From positions 132,501 through 152,526 of the forward strand of contig CAUYUJ010020673.1 in the NCBI GenBank assembly GCA_963575745.1: a DNA stretch of 20,026 nucleotides, read 5' to 3'. The stretch is from Prorocentrum cordatum. Lineage: Eukaryota; Sar; Dinophyceae; Prorocentrales; Prorocentraceae. Below are positions 7,251 through 16,359 of the stretch, in pieces. How positions within the stretch are numbered: the stretch's first letter is position 1; each line of letters starts with the position of its first letter. The notes beneath the pieces were generated by a model that was given only the letters and a program-made list of their open reading frames with translations, was not told the DNA's origin and did not search any database. The position numbers and the translations under genes are program-made.

Positions 7251-10200
7251 GGTAATGCTCCGCACTGAAGACAGCTCGGTTGCGTGCCAGAGATATGGTG
7301 TCATGAACAGACAACTCCTCCCAACCCATGTTGTGGGCTGTGGAATATGGGTGCACCTCGGACTGACCACCTGTGCTTCGTATGGCCAAGATGCGGCCGA
7401 ACGGAAACGTAAGTGGATTGAGGTCAGAGCCGACGGGTGCAAACACTTCTGTGCGCGACTTTCCATCTGCATGGTATTGCAGCATACGAATGGCCATGTA
7501 ACAATAGTAATCGGCCAAGTCGATGTAGTCACCATTGTCACGCTCAGTTTCCCAACATGCTAGGACGGCCTCGTTCGTGGGTGTTTTGCGGTATTCCCAT
7601 TTCTCCTTCTTTCTGTGGTAGTATTCTTGCTGGCTGCGCTGCCAGCAATTCATCGCACACTCTCGAAAGGTGGATGTCTTGGAAAAATCGATGTTCAGAC
7701 GCCGATCGTGATATGCGTTGGTCACTCCACTTGTGTGACGGAGTATCGTCATGAGAAACTTGCTAAACTCCCAGCGTCCGAAGTCGCATCCATCAGGAAG
7801 AGGTGGGCCGTATGGGCAATCTCGCCATGGGGGCAAGGCGATCCACTCATATGCTCCCTCGAACCAGCGGCTGCCGACGAGATCGTCGGCGTATTTGAGC
7901 ACGTGAATGTCCTGTTCATTGGTCAGGCGCCGCGGGTCGTTCTCGGGGACATTGTCCGGGATTGTTCTGCGAAGCAGTGGATCGACATCAAAAATGACAA
8001 TGGCATTTGGATGATCGGGATCAATCAATGCTAACTCTCGTGGGGTCTTCCATTTGTCCATGTCATCTGTACGCTTCTTGACCCCGGAGAAGTAGCATGC
8101 CCGCTGTGGTGTCAAAACTTCGTACTTGGACGATGTCTCTTCGGCTACGGTTTCCCGTTGCAAGACCGTGTCATCGTCCTCGGACTCAGCGGTCGTCATC
8201 GGGTGGTTGTCCATCCACTGCTGGGCCTCCGGGTTGAGAGCCATTTCTTCCGCCAATCGGAGGTGCCGGGCATCGCCTTTACCGTTCTTCATAAGGTCAG
8301 GGTCGATCAGGTAAAGGCCGGCGTAAATGGCGGCACACAGTCGTGCGTGTCTCTCGCGCCAGGAGGTCTCGGATGTGCAATCCATGTAGCCAGTGATCCA
8401 AGAGTTACGGTCTGGTCCAAGCGATTTATTACGAGTGTCCTGGAGAAGGCCTCGGTATAATTTGGACATCTGAGAAACATGATCGGCCATGACATAATCG
8501 TCCTGAGTCATCACTAATGCATATGTCGGGTCAGCCGTCGTGTCCTCTGTGACTGGCAAGAAGGTAATGTCACCTTCTTGGTTCAGAACGGCGCGCATCC
8601 CAAGGTCCTCACGCTGCTGAATAGATTCTGCGTTGGAAGCAAAGGCCGTGGTTGCGCGCGTGGAAGTCTCGTCTTCGTTTTTCATACCAGATCGCTTAAG
8701 ATGTGCTGTGATCATTTTGGCGATCTCGGGAGCGACGGTAGGCGGGGCGGCGGCTGTAGCAACGGTTTCCCGTTGCACAGCTGCGGTGTCCCGCTGCTTG
8801 GTCCAATTGCAGAGGTTATGAGCGGCACGCATGCACATCAACTCATTGGTCTTCGCACGATCAACGTTTGATGCTGAAACGTGATCGTATAGACTCTGGA
8901 TGTGTACTTGACGATGGTGCCACGCGATCAGCAACATGTGGGACAAACTATGAGATTGTGGCTCATTAAGCGGCTTCACTGCGGGCTGTTTGAAAGCGTA
9001 GAACTGACTTGGCTTAGAGTTCATTACGCCGTAAAGGTTCTTGAGTGTTGCAAAGGTGACCCATTGCGCAGCGAAGCGAGCCCAATTCGCACCTGTCTTC
9101 TGGCAGTGCCATCCATCATCCTTGGTGCGATCCATAGCTTGTGTCCATGCCGAGTTGTTGATCACGGAAATACCACGTGTCTGCATAAGGATGCACATAT
9201 CTTTCGAGATGGTGTCGAAGTGGTGAGGTAAGCCCCAATCTTTGGCCGTGCCAGGGCCAATGACGTGAGGATGTTTATACCAGTTCGCAACGTCGCAAAA
9301 TCTATCAAGGCCGATAGTGATATGCGGCATCATCTCGAGCAGGCATCCTTCTTGTGCTTCCCACTTGCGTTGGTACGCACGGTGGTCCCGTCTCTCCCAA
9401 CCCAGGTCCACTCTTTGGGCATCGACGCTTTTCTGATTGTAGTCTGGGAACGTGATGTCATTGTTGTTCCACCAAAAAATGGCAGTGGCACCACGCTCAT
9501 ACCACAATTGTTTGTAATGAGCATCAAGGTCGGCCCAAGTGTCCCATAGGGCTTCATCCATGTCGAAGTAGCGTTTTCTTTGAGCGGTGTCCATATTCTG
9601 GGCGCGCATCTCTCTGAGCGTGGCGATTCTGTCGAGGATATCACGATGGAGACTCCAGAGTGAAGAATCAATACCATCAATGGTGGTGCCTTTTTCAGCG
9701 TTGGTGATGATGATTCGTTTCCTCTCCGATGCGCGCTGGTCCAGGCGCTGAAGCTCTGGGACAAGGCTCAGGTCTTTGTAGTCTTCATCGGACGAACCCT
9801 CGGGGCGCTGAGGAAGATCCGTGCCTGGCTGCACGACGTGATCATCCCAGAATCCTGGAATGTAGGAGTAGAACCAGTCCAGGATACAGTCCCGAGCCGC
9901 GGAAGCTATAGTAGCGAGAGTGGCTCCTCCCATGTACTCTTGATGCACTGGGGTTGGGACGAGTAGCGTTGAGAAGGGTTGTCCAACTTGGCGAATACAA
10001 TCATAACTGCACAGCATGTTGATGGCCTCTTCAGGCGTATGGTAATTCTTGCTGGCTTTTCCCATCATAGGTCCCGAGTCGGTGAAGTTGTAGAAGAATG
10101 GGGTGGCAGTGCCTGTAGGTCCAAGGGCATGGTTAATGGATAATCCAAGATCCTCTGTGGCGATCTGCATCCAGCCATTCTCATCCGCGAAGCATTTGAG

Positions 10201-13200
10201 CACGGTAGCGTTGGTCCACGTGTGATGCTTAGCGTGATCGAAGTCAATGAAATCGTTAGTACTGTCACCGCGGGATGTAGAGTCGGCACAAACCAACAAA
10301 GGGTCGGAAGCCAACAAAGGAAAAATCTGTTGGTTGTGTGATGGGCATCCGAAGATGTTTCGCCTTTGGTGTCCCGGGGCCCAACCACTAGTACGAACGG
10401 GACTCTCGTTCGCCTCAAGATCCTCACGCCAGGGGTCATCACCGCTGCGGTTTCCCGCTGCGTACCGATGGCTACCTGTGTCGGTGAGGCTAGCGATGGC
10501 AATGGGGCGAGACAAGTGGCCCCCAGATCCGCACGGCGGGTCCAAACGACAACTGCCCCCTCCTATGTACTGGACATGGTGTTTAGGCGAAGCCGTTCTC
10601 ATGTCACTGTTGAGGTCTCGAGCGGGGATGTCGATGAACGAGTTGTAGCTGTTTTCCACGAACGAGCCAACCGAACCTGCGCAGTCGCTCTTGTGTGGAA
10701 GAGCTTTTCCGTGTGTCAATCCAGAAGAGGGCCGCTGGACACCAAAATTATGTCCGTGGTTGGGCGTTTCAAGGCTGTCTAGACCTAATGGGCGATGCTC
10801 CTTTTTGTACATGTTATATGTGTCGTCAAGAGAAGAGCTCACCCATCCACCAATGGCGGTGGATCCAACTGTAGGCCATGCACCTTGGAGTCCTTTCCAC
10901 AAGGACGTGGCGGCGTGTGAGAGGCACTCAAGAGATGGCATCAACGGTGGCTCGCTGCGGTCTCCCGCTGCTATGCTGCGGTCTCCCGCTGCACGGCCGA
11001 GAGCCTCGGTGCGAAGCCAGTTGAAGTGTTGAACGATGCTCTCCAATTGGTCAGTCATATCCTGGTCGAGGCAAGCCTTGGCTACATACGAATGCAGAAC
11101 AGCAAAGAATGAAACCCAAGGGAGTGTCGTCTCCTGCAACAAATTTTGCATCGAAATCTCAACATCCATCTCGACGGCGTTACGAAGGTCTTTGCGTGAG
11201 CATTCAAAGAAGCAAACGCCAGAGCCCTCTGGTGCCTGAGTAAAAGCTATCGGGAACTTATTAGGGCCTGCCCACGGTAGCTGAGTATCGAACGCAGCTC
11301 CAACAGTGGGTCGAATGATTGGTCCGTCTGGAGGAAGAGTGCAGGCTGGGCGCTGGATCATCGGAAAGGCACGATTGAAACGTAGTGTCCCTACCGTGAT
11401 GTCAACCATGTCAACGTCCTGGTCATCGCCGCCCTCTAGCGGGGGTTGCCCTCCGCGTGGAGCGCTAGGGTTACCCCCTGAGCTCGATGCGGTGCCCCGC
11501 TGCATGCTGCTGGGGGGGGAACGAGACCGATCCTGCAACTGTGTGTTTGAGCCGCCTACCGCGCCGGGGCCAGGCGGGGCGGCCGGAGTTTCCTCCGCTT
11601 GGGAAGAAACGCTGCGGTTATGCATAACATCTCGTATAACAAGAGTGCGTAATGGTGAAGAAGAGGATGGATCAGGGGAAAACGATGTCGAAAAATGGTG
11701 ACCTGTATCAACCTTACGCCTAGTTCGGGTCGGGCTCTTAGCCCGGGTCGGTCCCGGGTCTTTCTTGGCCCGGGTCGGACTCTTCTGAGGAGACTTGCGG
11801 CGTTGTCGCGGGGACTTGGTCCGTGCCGAACGCGAAGCGTTGGACCCGGATGTGATGCTGTGATGATGTCCACATGAGTGCAAACCCTCGTGATTAGGGC
11901 AACCAACACATCTCTTACCACATGCTGATCCAACGTCGCCCCAGGGGTCCTTGGAAGTGAGAGCAACTTCACAGAAGCCCGAACATCCTGGAGGTTTTGG
12001 GGGGTCGGCGGAGTGCGGTAGACCGTTGGGTGCATTCCCCTCGTCCTCCGTCATAATATGTTGACGCATGCCCTTATTCAATGATGGCGAAGGACGAATG
12101 AGCGCAAGCTCGAGAAGTGTTTCCCAAACATTACTCTTTTTGGAGTCGAAATGTTTTGTCATCATGTCCGCAACTTGTTCCTTAGTACCTACGTGTGACA
12201 AATGTATTTGTTCATGTTGACAGACTTCCACGATCCAATCCAGGTTGATTCTATGCGTGCGATGGAGGTGCCGCAATGCGGCCGTCCTACCTTTCTTTAC
12301 TATTTTGATAACAGCCTCATTGTCCTCGGCTATGATAAGCTGTACCTGCGGAGGGCTCTTATCAGAATGAACTTTGCGATGGTCATGTAGAGGATGTTCG
12401 CCGAATGTTGTTAGGGTGGATCGAGGAGAGTCGTAAGTGCCAGGGGCTGGGGTTTCCCCCTGCTTCTTATACGTTGGTGGCTTACGCTGTTTGCGAGAGG
12501 CGGCGGCAACTTTGTCGCGGGCCTTGTGCGCGCGTACAACGTGTTCCCAAAAGGTAAGCAGGGGGAGGCCTTCAACCCGGAGCGCCGTGTCCAACGCGAC
12601 GATTTCGGATTCCGTAGAGGAATGCGAAACCACGGTTTGTTTCTTACACTCGGCGTTGATCGGGAAGAAAGTGTTGGGGCCCACAATGGCGGCAAAGATG
12701 CCTGTCGTGGACTTCGACTTAGAAACACAATCTGCATAGGAAGCGTCTGTAAACAGTATAATGGAAAGTTTATCGGCGGAATCGCCGATGAAACCCTGCA
12801 AGCTATGCGTCTTGGTGTGCTTGATGTAGCATACAAGACGATGCAGACGTTTGTCGCAAGCTCGATTCAATTTGGTAATCTCGCGTGCCAACATGCAGAC
12901 TGGGTGTAATAAATCAAAGCGACAGCATCTTGCAAGATATAAAATTTTCATTAGAATGCTAGCCGACTCTGGGCCGAGGACGCCTTTGTCGTCAAAATCA
13001 GCTTCGGTGAAGGCGGAGTCCTCGATCCCAGGGGTTTCGGAGACGGGTAGGTCTCGGAACTTCATTTTCGGATTGTCTGGAATGGTAGCAGCAACCTCAA
13101 GGTAGCGATCGATACATTGATCAATATACCCGCTCATATTATATCGAACGCCACGGACATCTTTGGCAGTTTTGTAGGCTGCGGTGTCCCGCTGCGCTTG

Positions 13201-14187
13201 AGGCAGTAAAGGACGAATGGTCTCCATACGTTTGTTGAACTCGATGTCTGATACTGTATATGGAGCCTGTCCGCAACCGAGATATTGATCAAGTTTGGTG
13301 GGCGGATCGATCTTGATGCCACTGTCCCGGATGAGGTTCCATCCAGCTTCTAGGTTGTCTTTTGGGCCGGCCAGCTTGAAGTCGTCGACGTATACAGAAA
13401 GCACCAATCCAAGTTTAGGGTGGGTCCAAATGCATTCCCATCCTTGCATAGGAACGAATCCTTTGCTATCAAGGCATGTCTTGCAGTGTCTCTCCCAAAA
13501 GACGCCAGCAAGAGGATGACCATAGAGAGCCAAACGGAGTCGGCACACTGGGTCTTTGTATTTAGCCCATGATGCTGGTCGACGTGCCGGTGGGAGGCTG
13601 ATCCATGTATCGACTGGGTCAATTCTGCCATCACCGTACAACAGCGCCTGCGTGTATGCTGATGGTGCATCACTCTGGCCACCATTGTAACCGGGCATGT
13701 GTGCGACAGCATCAACGAAAAAAGGGACAAAACCAAAAACGAAACAAGAAAAAAAAGAAAAAAAAACAAAAACAAAACTGAAACACAATAAGTAAAAAAG
13801 AGAACAGGAACAAACAAAAAACCAGACGAAACTATAATAAAACCAAGAAAAGAAAGCAACAAAACAAAAAAAGACGAAAAATGAAAGCTTTGACGCCTCA
13901 ATATGTGATGCGCTGGATGCGGCATCAGCGAAAACCGCTGCCAGGCCTGTTTGAGCTTTCATAGTATTTCCCTGGCAGACAACGCGACCTTTGTATTTGC
14001 GCTGTTCAGGTGGGAGTTCGGAATGCTTCTCAGTTCCGAGTTCGAGTAAATGCGCAAAATGAATGTCCTTGCCCTCCTTAATGGCCTGCGCTTTGACATC
14101 GGCGCGTTCAGCGACGGTGTCTTCCATCCATGTGGTCTGTGCGCGAAGGCGATCATATTCTCCACGGAGAGCGGCCTGAGCGCGTGG
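7231..14187 (-). CDS. Reverse transcriptase (copia type) - RNase H - long unknown C-terminal extension
   Basis: The frame is open from the TAA at 14188-14190 to the TAA at 7231-7233. Residues below are numbered from position 14127. RT: KGRVVCQG near 46-53, the first catalytic Asp in QSDAPSAYTQ (D153, about 13671), and the YVDD box at 246-249 (13381-13392). RNase H: DASYAD (D461), SSTESE (E506/E508), EDNEA (D602) and a terminal GTKEQVADMMTK. The RT is split near residues 82-137 by an A/T-rich insertion that keeps the frame. After about residue 690 come a Cys/His cluster (CGKRCVGC, then HSCGHHH), a basic RS/KSPT-rich stretch (about 11740-11850) and then about 1,400 residues of Trp-rich globular sequence that I do not recognise. 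RT/RNase H copies element RNA into DNA; the role of the extension is unknown. The frame probably continues into the 3' ORF by a +1 shift or an indel near 7245-7251. Confidence 0.85.
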   Translation of the reverse strand, partial: PRAQAALRGEYDRLRAQTTWMEDTVAERADVKAQAIKEGKDIHFAHLLELGTEKHSELPPEQRKYKGRVVCQGNTMKAQTGLAAVFADAASSASHIEASKLSFFVFFCFVAFFSWFYYSFVWFFVCSCSLFYLLCFSFVFVFFSFFSCFVFGFVPFFVDAVAHMPGYNGGQSDAPSAYTQALLYGDGRIDPVDTWISLPPARRPASWAKYKDPVCRLRLALYGHPLAGVFWERHCKTCLDSKGFVPMQGWECIWTHPKLGLVLSVYVDDFKLAGPKDNLEAGWNLIRDSGIKIDPPTKLDQYLGCGQAPYTVSDIEFNKRMETIRPLLPQAQRDTAAYKTAKDVRGVRYNMSGYIDQCIDRYLEVAATIPDNPKMKFRDLPVSETPGIEDSAFTEADFDDKGVLGPESASILMKILYLARCCRFDLLHPVCMLAREITKLNRACDKRLHRLVCYIKHTKTHSLQGFIGDSADKLSIILFTDASYADCVSKSKSTTGIFAAIVGPNTFFPINAECKKQTVVSHSSTESEIVALDTALRVEGLPLLTFWEHVVRAHKARDKVAAASRKQRKPPTYKKQGETPAPGTYDSPRSTLTTFGEHPLHDHRKVHSDKSPPQVQLIIAEDNEAVIKIVKKGRTAALRHLHRTHRINLDWIVEVCQHEQIHLSHVGTKEQVADMMTKHFDSKKSNVWETLLELALIRPSPSLNKGMRQHIMTEDEGNAPNGLPHSADPPKPPGCSGFCEVALTSKDPWGDVGSACGKRCVGCPNHEGLHSCGHHHSITSGSNASRSARTKSPRQRRKSPQKSPTRAKKDPGPTRAKSPTRTRRKVDTGHHFSTSFSPDPSSSSPLRTLVIRDVMHNRSVSSQAEETPAAPPGPGAVGGSNTQLQDRSRSPPSSMQRGTASSSGGNPSAPRGGQPPLEGGDDQDVDMVDITVGTLRFNRAFPMIQRPACTLPPDGPIIRPTVGAAFDTQLPWAGPNKFPIAFTQAPEGSGVCFFECSRKDLRNAVEMDVEISMQNLLQETTLPWVSFFAVLHSYVAKACLDQDMTDQLESIVQHFNWLRTEALGRAAGDRSIAAGDRSEPPLMPSLECLSHAATSLWKGLQGAWPTVGSTAIGGWVSSSLDDTYNMYKKEHRPLGLDSLETPNHGHNFGVQRPSSGLTHGKALPHKSDCAGSVGSFVENSYNSFIDIPARDLNSDMRTASPKHHVQYIGGGSCRLDPPCGSGGHLSRPIAIASLTDTGSHRYAAGNRSGDDPWREDLEANESPVRTSGWAPGHQRRNIFGCPSHNQQIFPLLASDPLLVCADSTSRGDSTNDFIDFDHAKHHTWTNATVLKCFADENGWMQIATEDLGLSINHALGPTGTATPFFYNFTDSGPMMGKASKNYHTPEEAINMLCSYDCIRQVGQPFSTLLVPTPVHQEYMGGATLATIASAARDCILDWFYSYIPGFWDDHVVQPGTDLPQRPEGSSDEDYKDLSLVPELQRLDQRASERKRIIITNAEKGTTIDGIDSSLWSLHRDILDRIATLREMRAQNMDTAQRKRYFDMDEALWDTWADLDAHYKQLWYERGATAIFWWNNNDITFPDYNQKSVDAQRVDLGWERRDHRAYQRKWEAQEGCLLEMMPHITIGLDRFCDVANWYKHPHVIGPGTAKDWGLPHHFDTISKDMCILMQTRGISVINNSAWTQAMDRTKDDGWHCQKTGANWARFAAQWVTFATLKNLYGVMNSKPSQFYAFKQPAVKPLNEPQSHSLSHMLLIAWHHRQVHIQSLYDHVSASNVDRAKTNELMCMRAAHNLCNWTKQRDTAAVQRETVATAAAPPTVAPEIAKMITAHLKRSGMKNEDETSTRATTAFASNAESIQQREDLGMRAVLNQEGDITFLPVTEDTTADPTYALVMTQDDYVMADHVSQMSKLYRGLLQDTRNKSLGPDRNSWITGYMDCTSETSWRERHARLCAAIYAGLYLIDPDLMKNGKGDARHLRLAEEMALNPEAQQWMDNHPMTTAESEDDDTVLQRETVAEETSSKYEVLTPQRACYFSGVKKRTDDMDKWKTPRELALIDPDHPNAIVIFDVDPLLRRTIPDNVPENDPRRLTNEQDIHVLKYADDLVGSRWFEGAYEWIALPPWRDCPYGPPLPDGCDFGRWEFSKFLMTILRHTSGVTNAYHDRRLNIDFSKTSTFRECAMNCWQRSQQEYYHRKKEKWEYRKTPTNEAVLACWETERDNGDYIDLADYYCYMAIRMLQYHADGKSRTEVFAPVGSDLNPLTFPFGRILAIRSTGGQSEVHPYSTAHNMGWEELSVHDTISLARNRAVFSAEHYRRLTKV
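7245..7251 (-). other. Possible +1 frameshift site or indel between pol extension and 3' ORF
   Basis: In the upstream frame the coding strand reads CGA AGG C here, followed shortly by the TAA at 7231-7233. The downstream ORF is in the +1 frame and takes over at this point. AGG followed by C recalls the yeast Ty1 +1 site (CTT AGG C), but the first codon differs, so a simple single-base indel is equally possible. Confidence 0.3.
8144..8161 (-). repeat. Covarying palindrome copy, read as QRETVA
   Basis: GCTACGGTTTCCCGTTGC. Stem pair 4/15 is A-T instead of G-C, changed on both sides. Confidence 0.88.
8759..8797 (-). repeat. Tandem pair of palindromes, 21-bp period, read as QRDTAA and QRETVA
   Basis: Copy 8759-8776 has seven-base arms that pair perfectly (GCAACGG with CCGTTGC): pair 4/15 is A-T, and the T-T mismatch of the consensus at 3/16 has become A-T. 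Copy 8780-8797 is consensus with a TGTC loop. Confidence 0.9.
10444..10461 (-). repeat. 18-bp palindrome copy, read as AAGNRS
   Basis: Exact consensus in the unknown extension of the RT ORF. Confidence 0.9.
10954..10992 (-). repeat. Tandem pair of palindromes, 21-bp period, read as AAGDRS twice
   Basis: Copies at 10954-10971 and 10975-10992 are identical (TCTC loop) and separated by three bases. This suggests local duplication of an 18 + 3 bp unit. Confidence 0.92.
11486..11503 (-). repeat. 18-bp palindrome copy, read as QRGTAS
   Basis: GATGCGGTGCCCCGCTGC; two or three changes, with the outer pair partly eroded. A weaker relative at 11464-11481 (GCTAGGGTTACCCCCTGA) lies just beside it. Confidence 0.75.
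12446..12463 (-). repeat. Covarying palindrome copy inside RNase H, read as QGETPA
   Basis: GCTGGGGTTTCCCCCTGC, with stem pair 5/14 swapped from C-G to G-C. It lies between the second and third catalytic acidic residues of RNase H, in what must be a surface loop. Confidence 0.88.
13178..13195 (-). repeat. 18-bp palindrome copy inside the RT connection, read as QRDTAA
   Basis: Consensus with a TGTC loop, about 60 residues after the YVDD box, between RT and RNase H. Confidence 0.9.
13717..13884. repeat. A-rich (+ strand) low-complexity insertion inside the RT domain, in frame
   Basis: About 168 bp of A with scattered C and G separates SSASHIEASKL from DAVAHMPGYNGG, which would normally be nearly adjacent in a copia RT. 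On the coding strand it reads as about 56 hydrophobic Phe/Val/Ser/Cys residues without a stop. It resembles a degraded or mis-sequenced homopolymer. I see no splice-site pair that would remove exactly this piece. Confidence 0.7.
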
Positions 14188-14190
14188 TTA
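14188..14190 (-). other. In-frame TAA stop just upstream of RT
   Basis: A single stop codon in a frame that is coding on both sides. One base change from CAA would explain it. Confidence 0.7.
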
Positions 14191-14409
14191 TGCTGCTATT
14201 TGCTTTTTATTGAGGCTCTGGGTTACCAGTGCATATGAGGTAGTTTCATGACGCTCACGATGTGGCTGATCAGGCGTGTCTTTGGGAAGGACGGCCATGA
14301 TAGGAGCATCAACGAAAACAGAAACCTTTCTCTGCCGGACAAACTGCGCGAAGGTCGGTTTCAGTGTGAGACAAAGTGGATTCAAAAAAAAAAAAAAAAA
14401 AAAACAAAA
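14188..14409 (-). pseudogene. Linker segment between integrase and RT, isolated by two stop codons
   Basis: Same frame as the segments on both sides, closed by TAA at 14188-14190. From 14383 down it reads as normal sequence, including VFVDAPIMAVLPKDTPDQPH and YALVTQSLNKKQ, then the stop. The sequence after the stop (PRAQAALRGEYDRLRAQTTW) continues smoothly, so the TAA looks like a single-base nonsense change in an otherwise continuous polyprotein. Confidence 0.65.
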
Positions 14410-14509
14410 TCAAAAAAAAAAAAAAAAAAAAAAAAAATAAAAAAAAAAAAAAAAAAAAATAAAAAAAACAAAAAAAAAGAAAAAATAAAAAGAAAAAAAA
14501 AAAAAAACA

Positions 14510-14599
<90 letters not shown>

Positions 14600-14620
14600 A
14601 AAATCAAAAAAAAAAAAAAA
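14384..14620. repeat. Poly(A)-rich tract of 237 bp on the + strand
   Basis: Almost pure A with isolated C, G and T, most likely a long homopolymer with sequencing or polishing noise. It lies between the integrase C-terminal region and the RT linker. It is 237 bp long, exactly 79 codons, so the flanking frames stay aligned. The TGA at 14410-14412 arises from one TCA interruption within it. Confidence 0.85.
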
Positions 14621-16359
14621 GCACCGAATGATGGACCATCGTGTTCAATGGTTGTCGGTGATGCGATCGCCACTGCAGCTCTAGCCGGCGATGATGACGA
14701 TGCACTGGTTTCCCGGTGCTCATTATCGGGTAAATAATACAGCACCGTAGTAATGTCTCGGGGACCACCGGGGACAGGGGCGTACAACATAGTTTTGTCT
14801 GTGACGCCCTTGACTTGTTCATCTCGGATCGTGTCTCCGGTGTGCGTGTCTAGAGTGATTCGACGCTCGACACGGTCCCATTTCGGTCCATCCGAGCGTG
14901 TTGTTCTAAGTGTTTTGGCGTTGTTATCCTGACGAGACCAGGTCTTCAGAGTTGCCTCATGTCGGCGAGCACGAGCTTCGGAAACCAGCTTACCGAATGC
15001 ACGTTCGCGATCGCGCTGGCGACCAGAAAGACACTTCCAGTACTCCACGAGACAGTGATCGGGCCTAGTAGTTTTCTGTATTTTGGTATCACGTCCCATT
15101 GATTTAATTTTGCCATCGGAAGTGTATTCTGGAGCATAGTAATATCGCACGGTGCCTGTCCAGGGTTCTCCCAGGGCTCGATGATCGCTCTCACTGACTC
15201 CATCCCATGTGTCTCTGAACTTGTCCTGTCCCTGGAATGTCGATGTAGTTTCAAATTCACGAATTACATCGAACTTTTCCAATGGTACCGGTAGCCCTTC
15301 TGGGGCGTCCGTGGGGATAAACAACTGTAAACGTGGGGTACATATGTGACGAAGAATCGTAGCATCACGTACTTCCCAATAGTCTGGAGTTGCCGCAGGG
15401 GCGGTTGGTAATTCTGCCTCTGCGACGGCTGGGGTTTCCCCCTGCATCGGCGCATGAGCAGGGTCGTCCCAGTCCACAGGGTAGTTGCTGAGTCGTGGGT
15501 CATCGTTGCGCATGGGGTCCAAGCAGTCGCCGAGAGGTATTTTGGCCTCATCTGCAATGGACTCGTGCATGGGCGGGTTATGATGAGTAAGAACGCCGTC
15601 AGCGACTGGGAACTCAAGTTTAGCTGGTACGACGATATCTTTGACACGATGAACGTGACAATGGGTGCTGTCTGGGTATTTGGCATATGTGGCGGTGTCG
15701 ACGACTAGGTAATCTCCAGACCATCGTCCGCCAGCATGCATATGATAACCCATGAACAATCCCTCGCGTGTCGTCTTCGTGAATTTCTTGCCATCACTAT
15801 CTGTGTTGAGTTCCGGGTACAGGCATTTCCAATATACTTTGGAGCCAAAGGGTACTGTACGTCCATTGAATGACTCTCCGAAGCGAATCTCATATGGCGT
15901 AAGTTCCGCCTTATTTGGATCGGAAGATGCGGTACCGGTAGTAGACAGAGAGAAGTTGGTGGCATTACAGAAACATTGCATAGCCTCGCACCACCATTCA
16001 TGTCCCAGACCAGAAGCCATAAGGACAGCCTTTGTGCCTTTGACCACGCGCTGCACAGCACGCTCTACAGTCCCGTTAGTCTGAGGTCGGTGTGGCGTGC
16101 TGGTATCGTGGCGCCAGCCAAGTGTGGCACATGCTTTGATGAGTTCTTTGGAATTGTCGGTATAAATATGTTTAACCTCATCATTGGGGGCGACAAATTT
16201 CGTCAGACTAAGTTTGGTGGTTTCGGCATCCTTGTGCAATGCTGGATAGGCCATCATGGTGCCCGTGTGCTTGTCTAGGACAACGAGAGCACACCTTTCC
16301 TTCAGCCTGCCAGTGGCCTCATCATCTCCAATAATGATATGATCTGCTGTCAAGGAATC
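14410..16359 (-). CDS. Integrase catalytic core and C-terminal region of the copia polyprotein
   Basis: The frame begins directly after the TGA at 16360-16362 and is the same as that of the Gag-protease segment, so this is not an independent gene; the first codons are not ATG. Catalytic triad, numbered from 16353: Asp in TADH (D4, about 16344), Asp in YTDNSKE (D66, about 16158) and Glu in TNGTVERAV (E97, about 16065). Spacing is 61 and then 30 residues, shorter than the usual D-x35-E. TPYEIRFGE and the GLFMGYHM / GDYLVVD region (about 15690-15900) match the part that follows the core in copia integrases. The remainder is a linker towards RT. From 14620 downward the frame only reads through the poly(A)-rich tract as poly-Phe, so true coding sequence ends there. 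Confidence 0.85.
14702..14719 (-). repeat. Covarying palindrome copy, read as HRETSA
   Basis: GCACTGGTTTCCCGGTGC. Pair 3/16 is A-T, pair 4/15 is C-G, pair 5/14 is a T-G wobble. Three stem positions changed while the stem can still form. Confidence 0.82.
15428..15445 (-). repeat. Covarying palindrome copy, read as QGETPA
   Basis: Identical to the copy at 12446-12463 (pair 5/14 swapped to G-C), which suggests that this variant was itself copied. Confidence 0.88.

Noticed and set aside
13671-13890. The A/T-rich insertion in RT as a spliced intron
   Set aside because: A GC at 13887 could serve as a donor, but the first usable AG acceptor would also remove conserved RT residues (DAVAHMPG and following). 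No boundary pair excises just the tract. Kept as a question in the findings, not as a call.
14248-14631. Poly-Lys (+) and poly-Phe (-) open frames
   Set aside because: Both are simple translations of the A-rich tract at 14384-14620.
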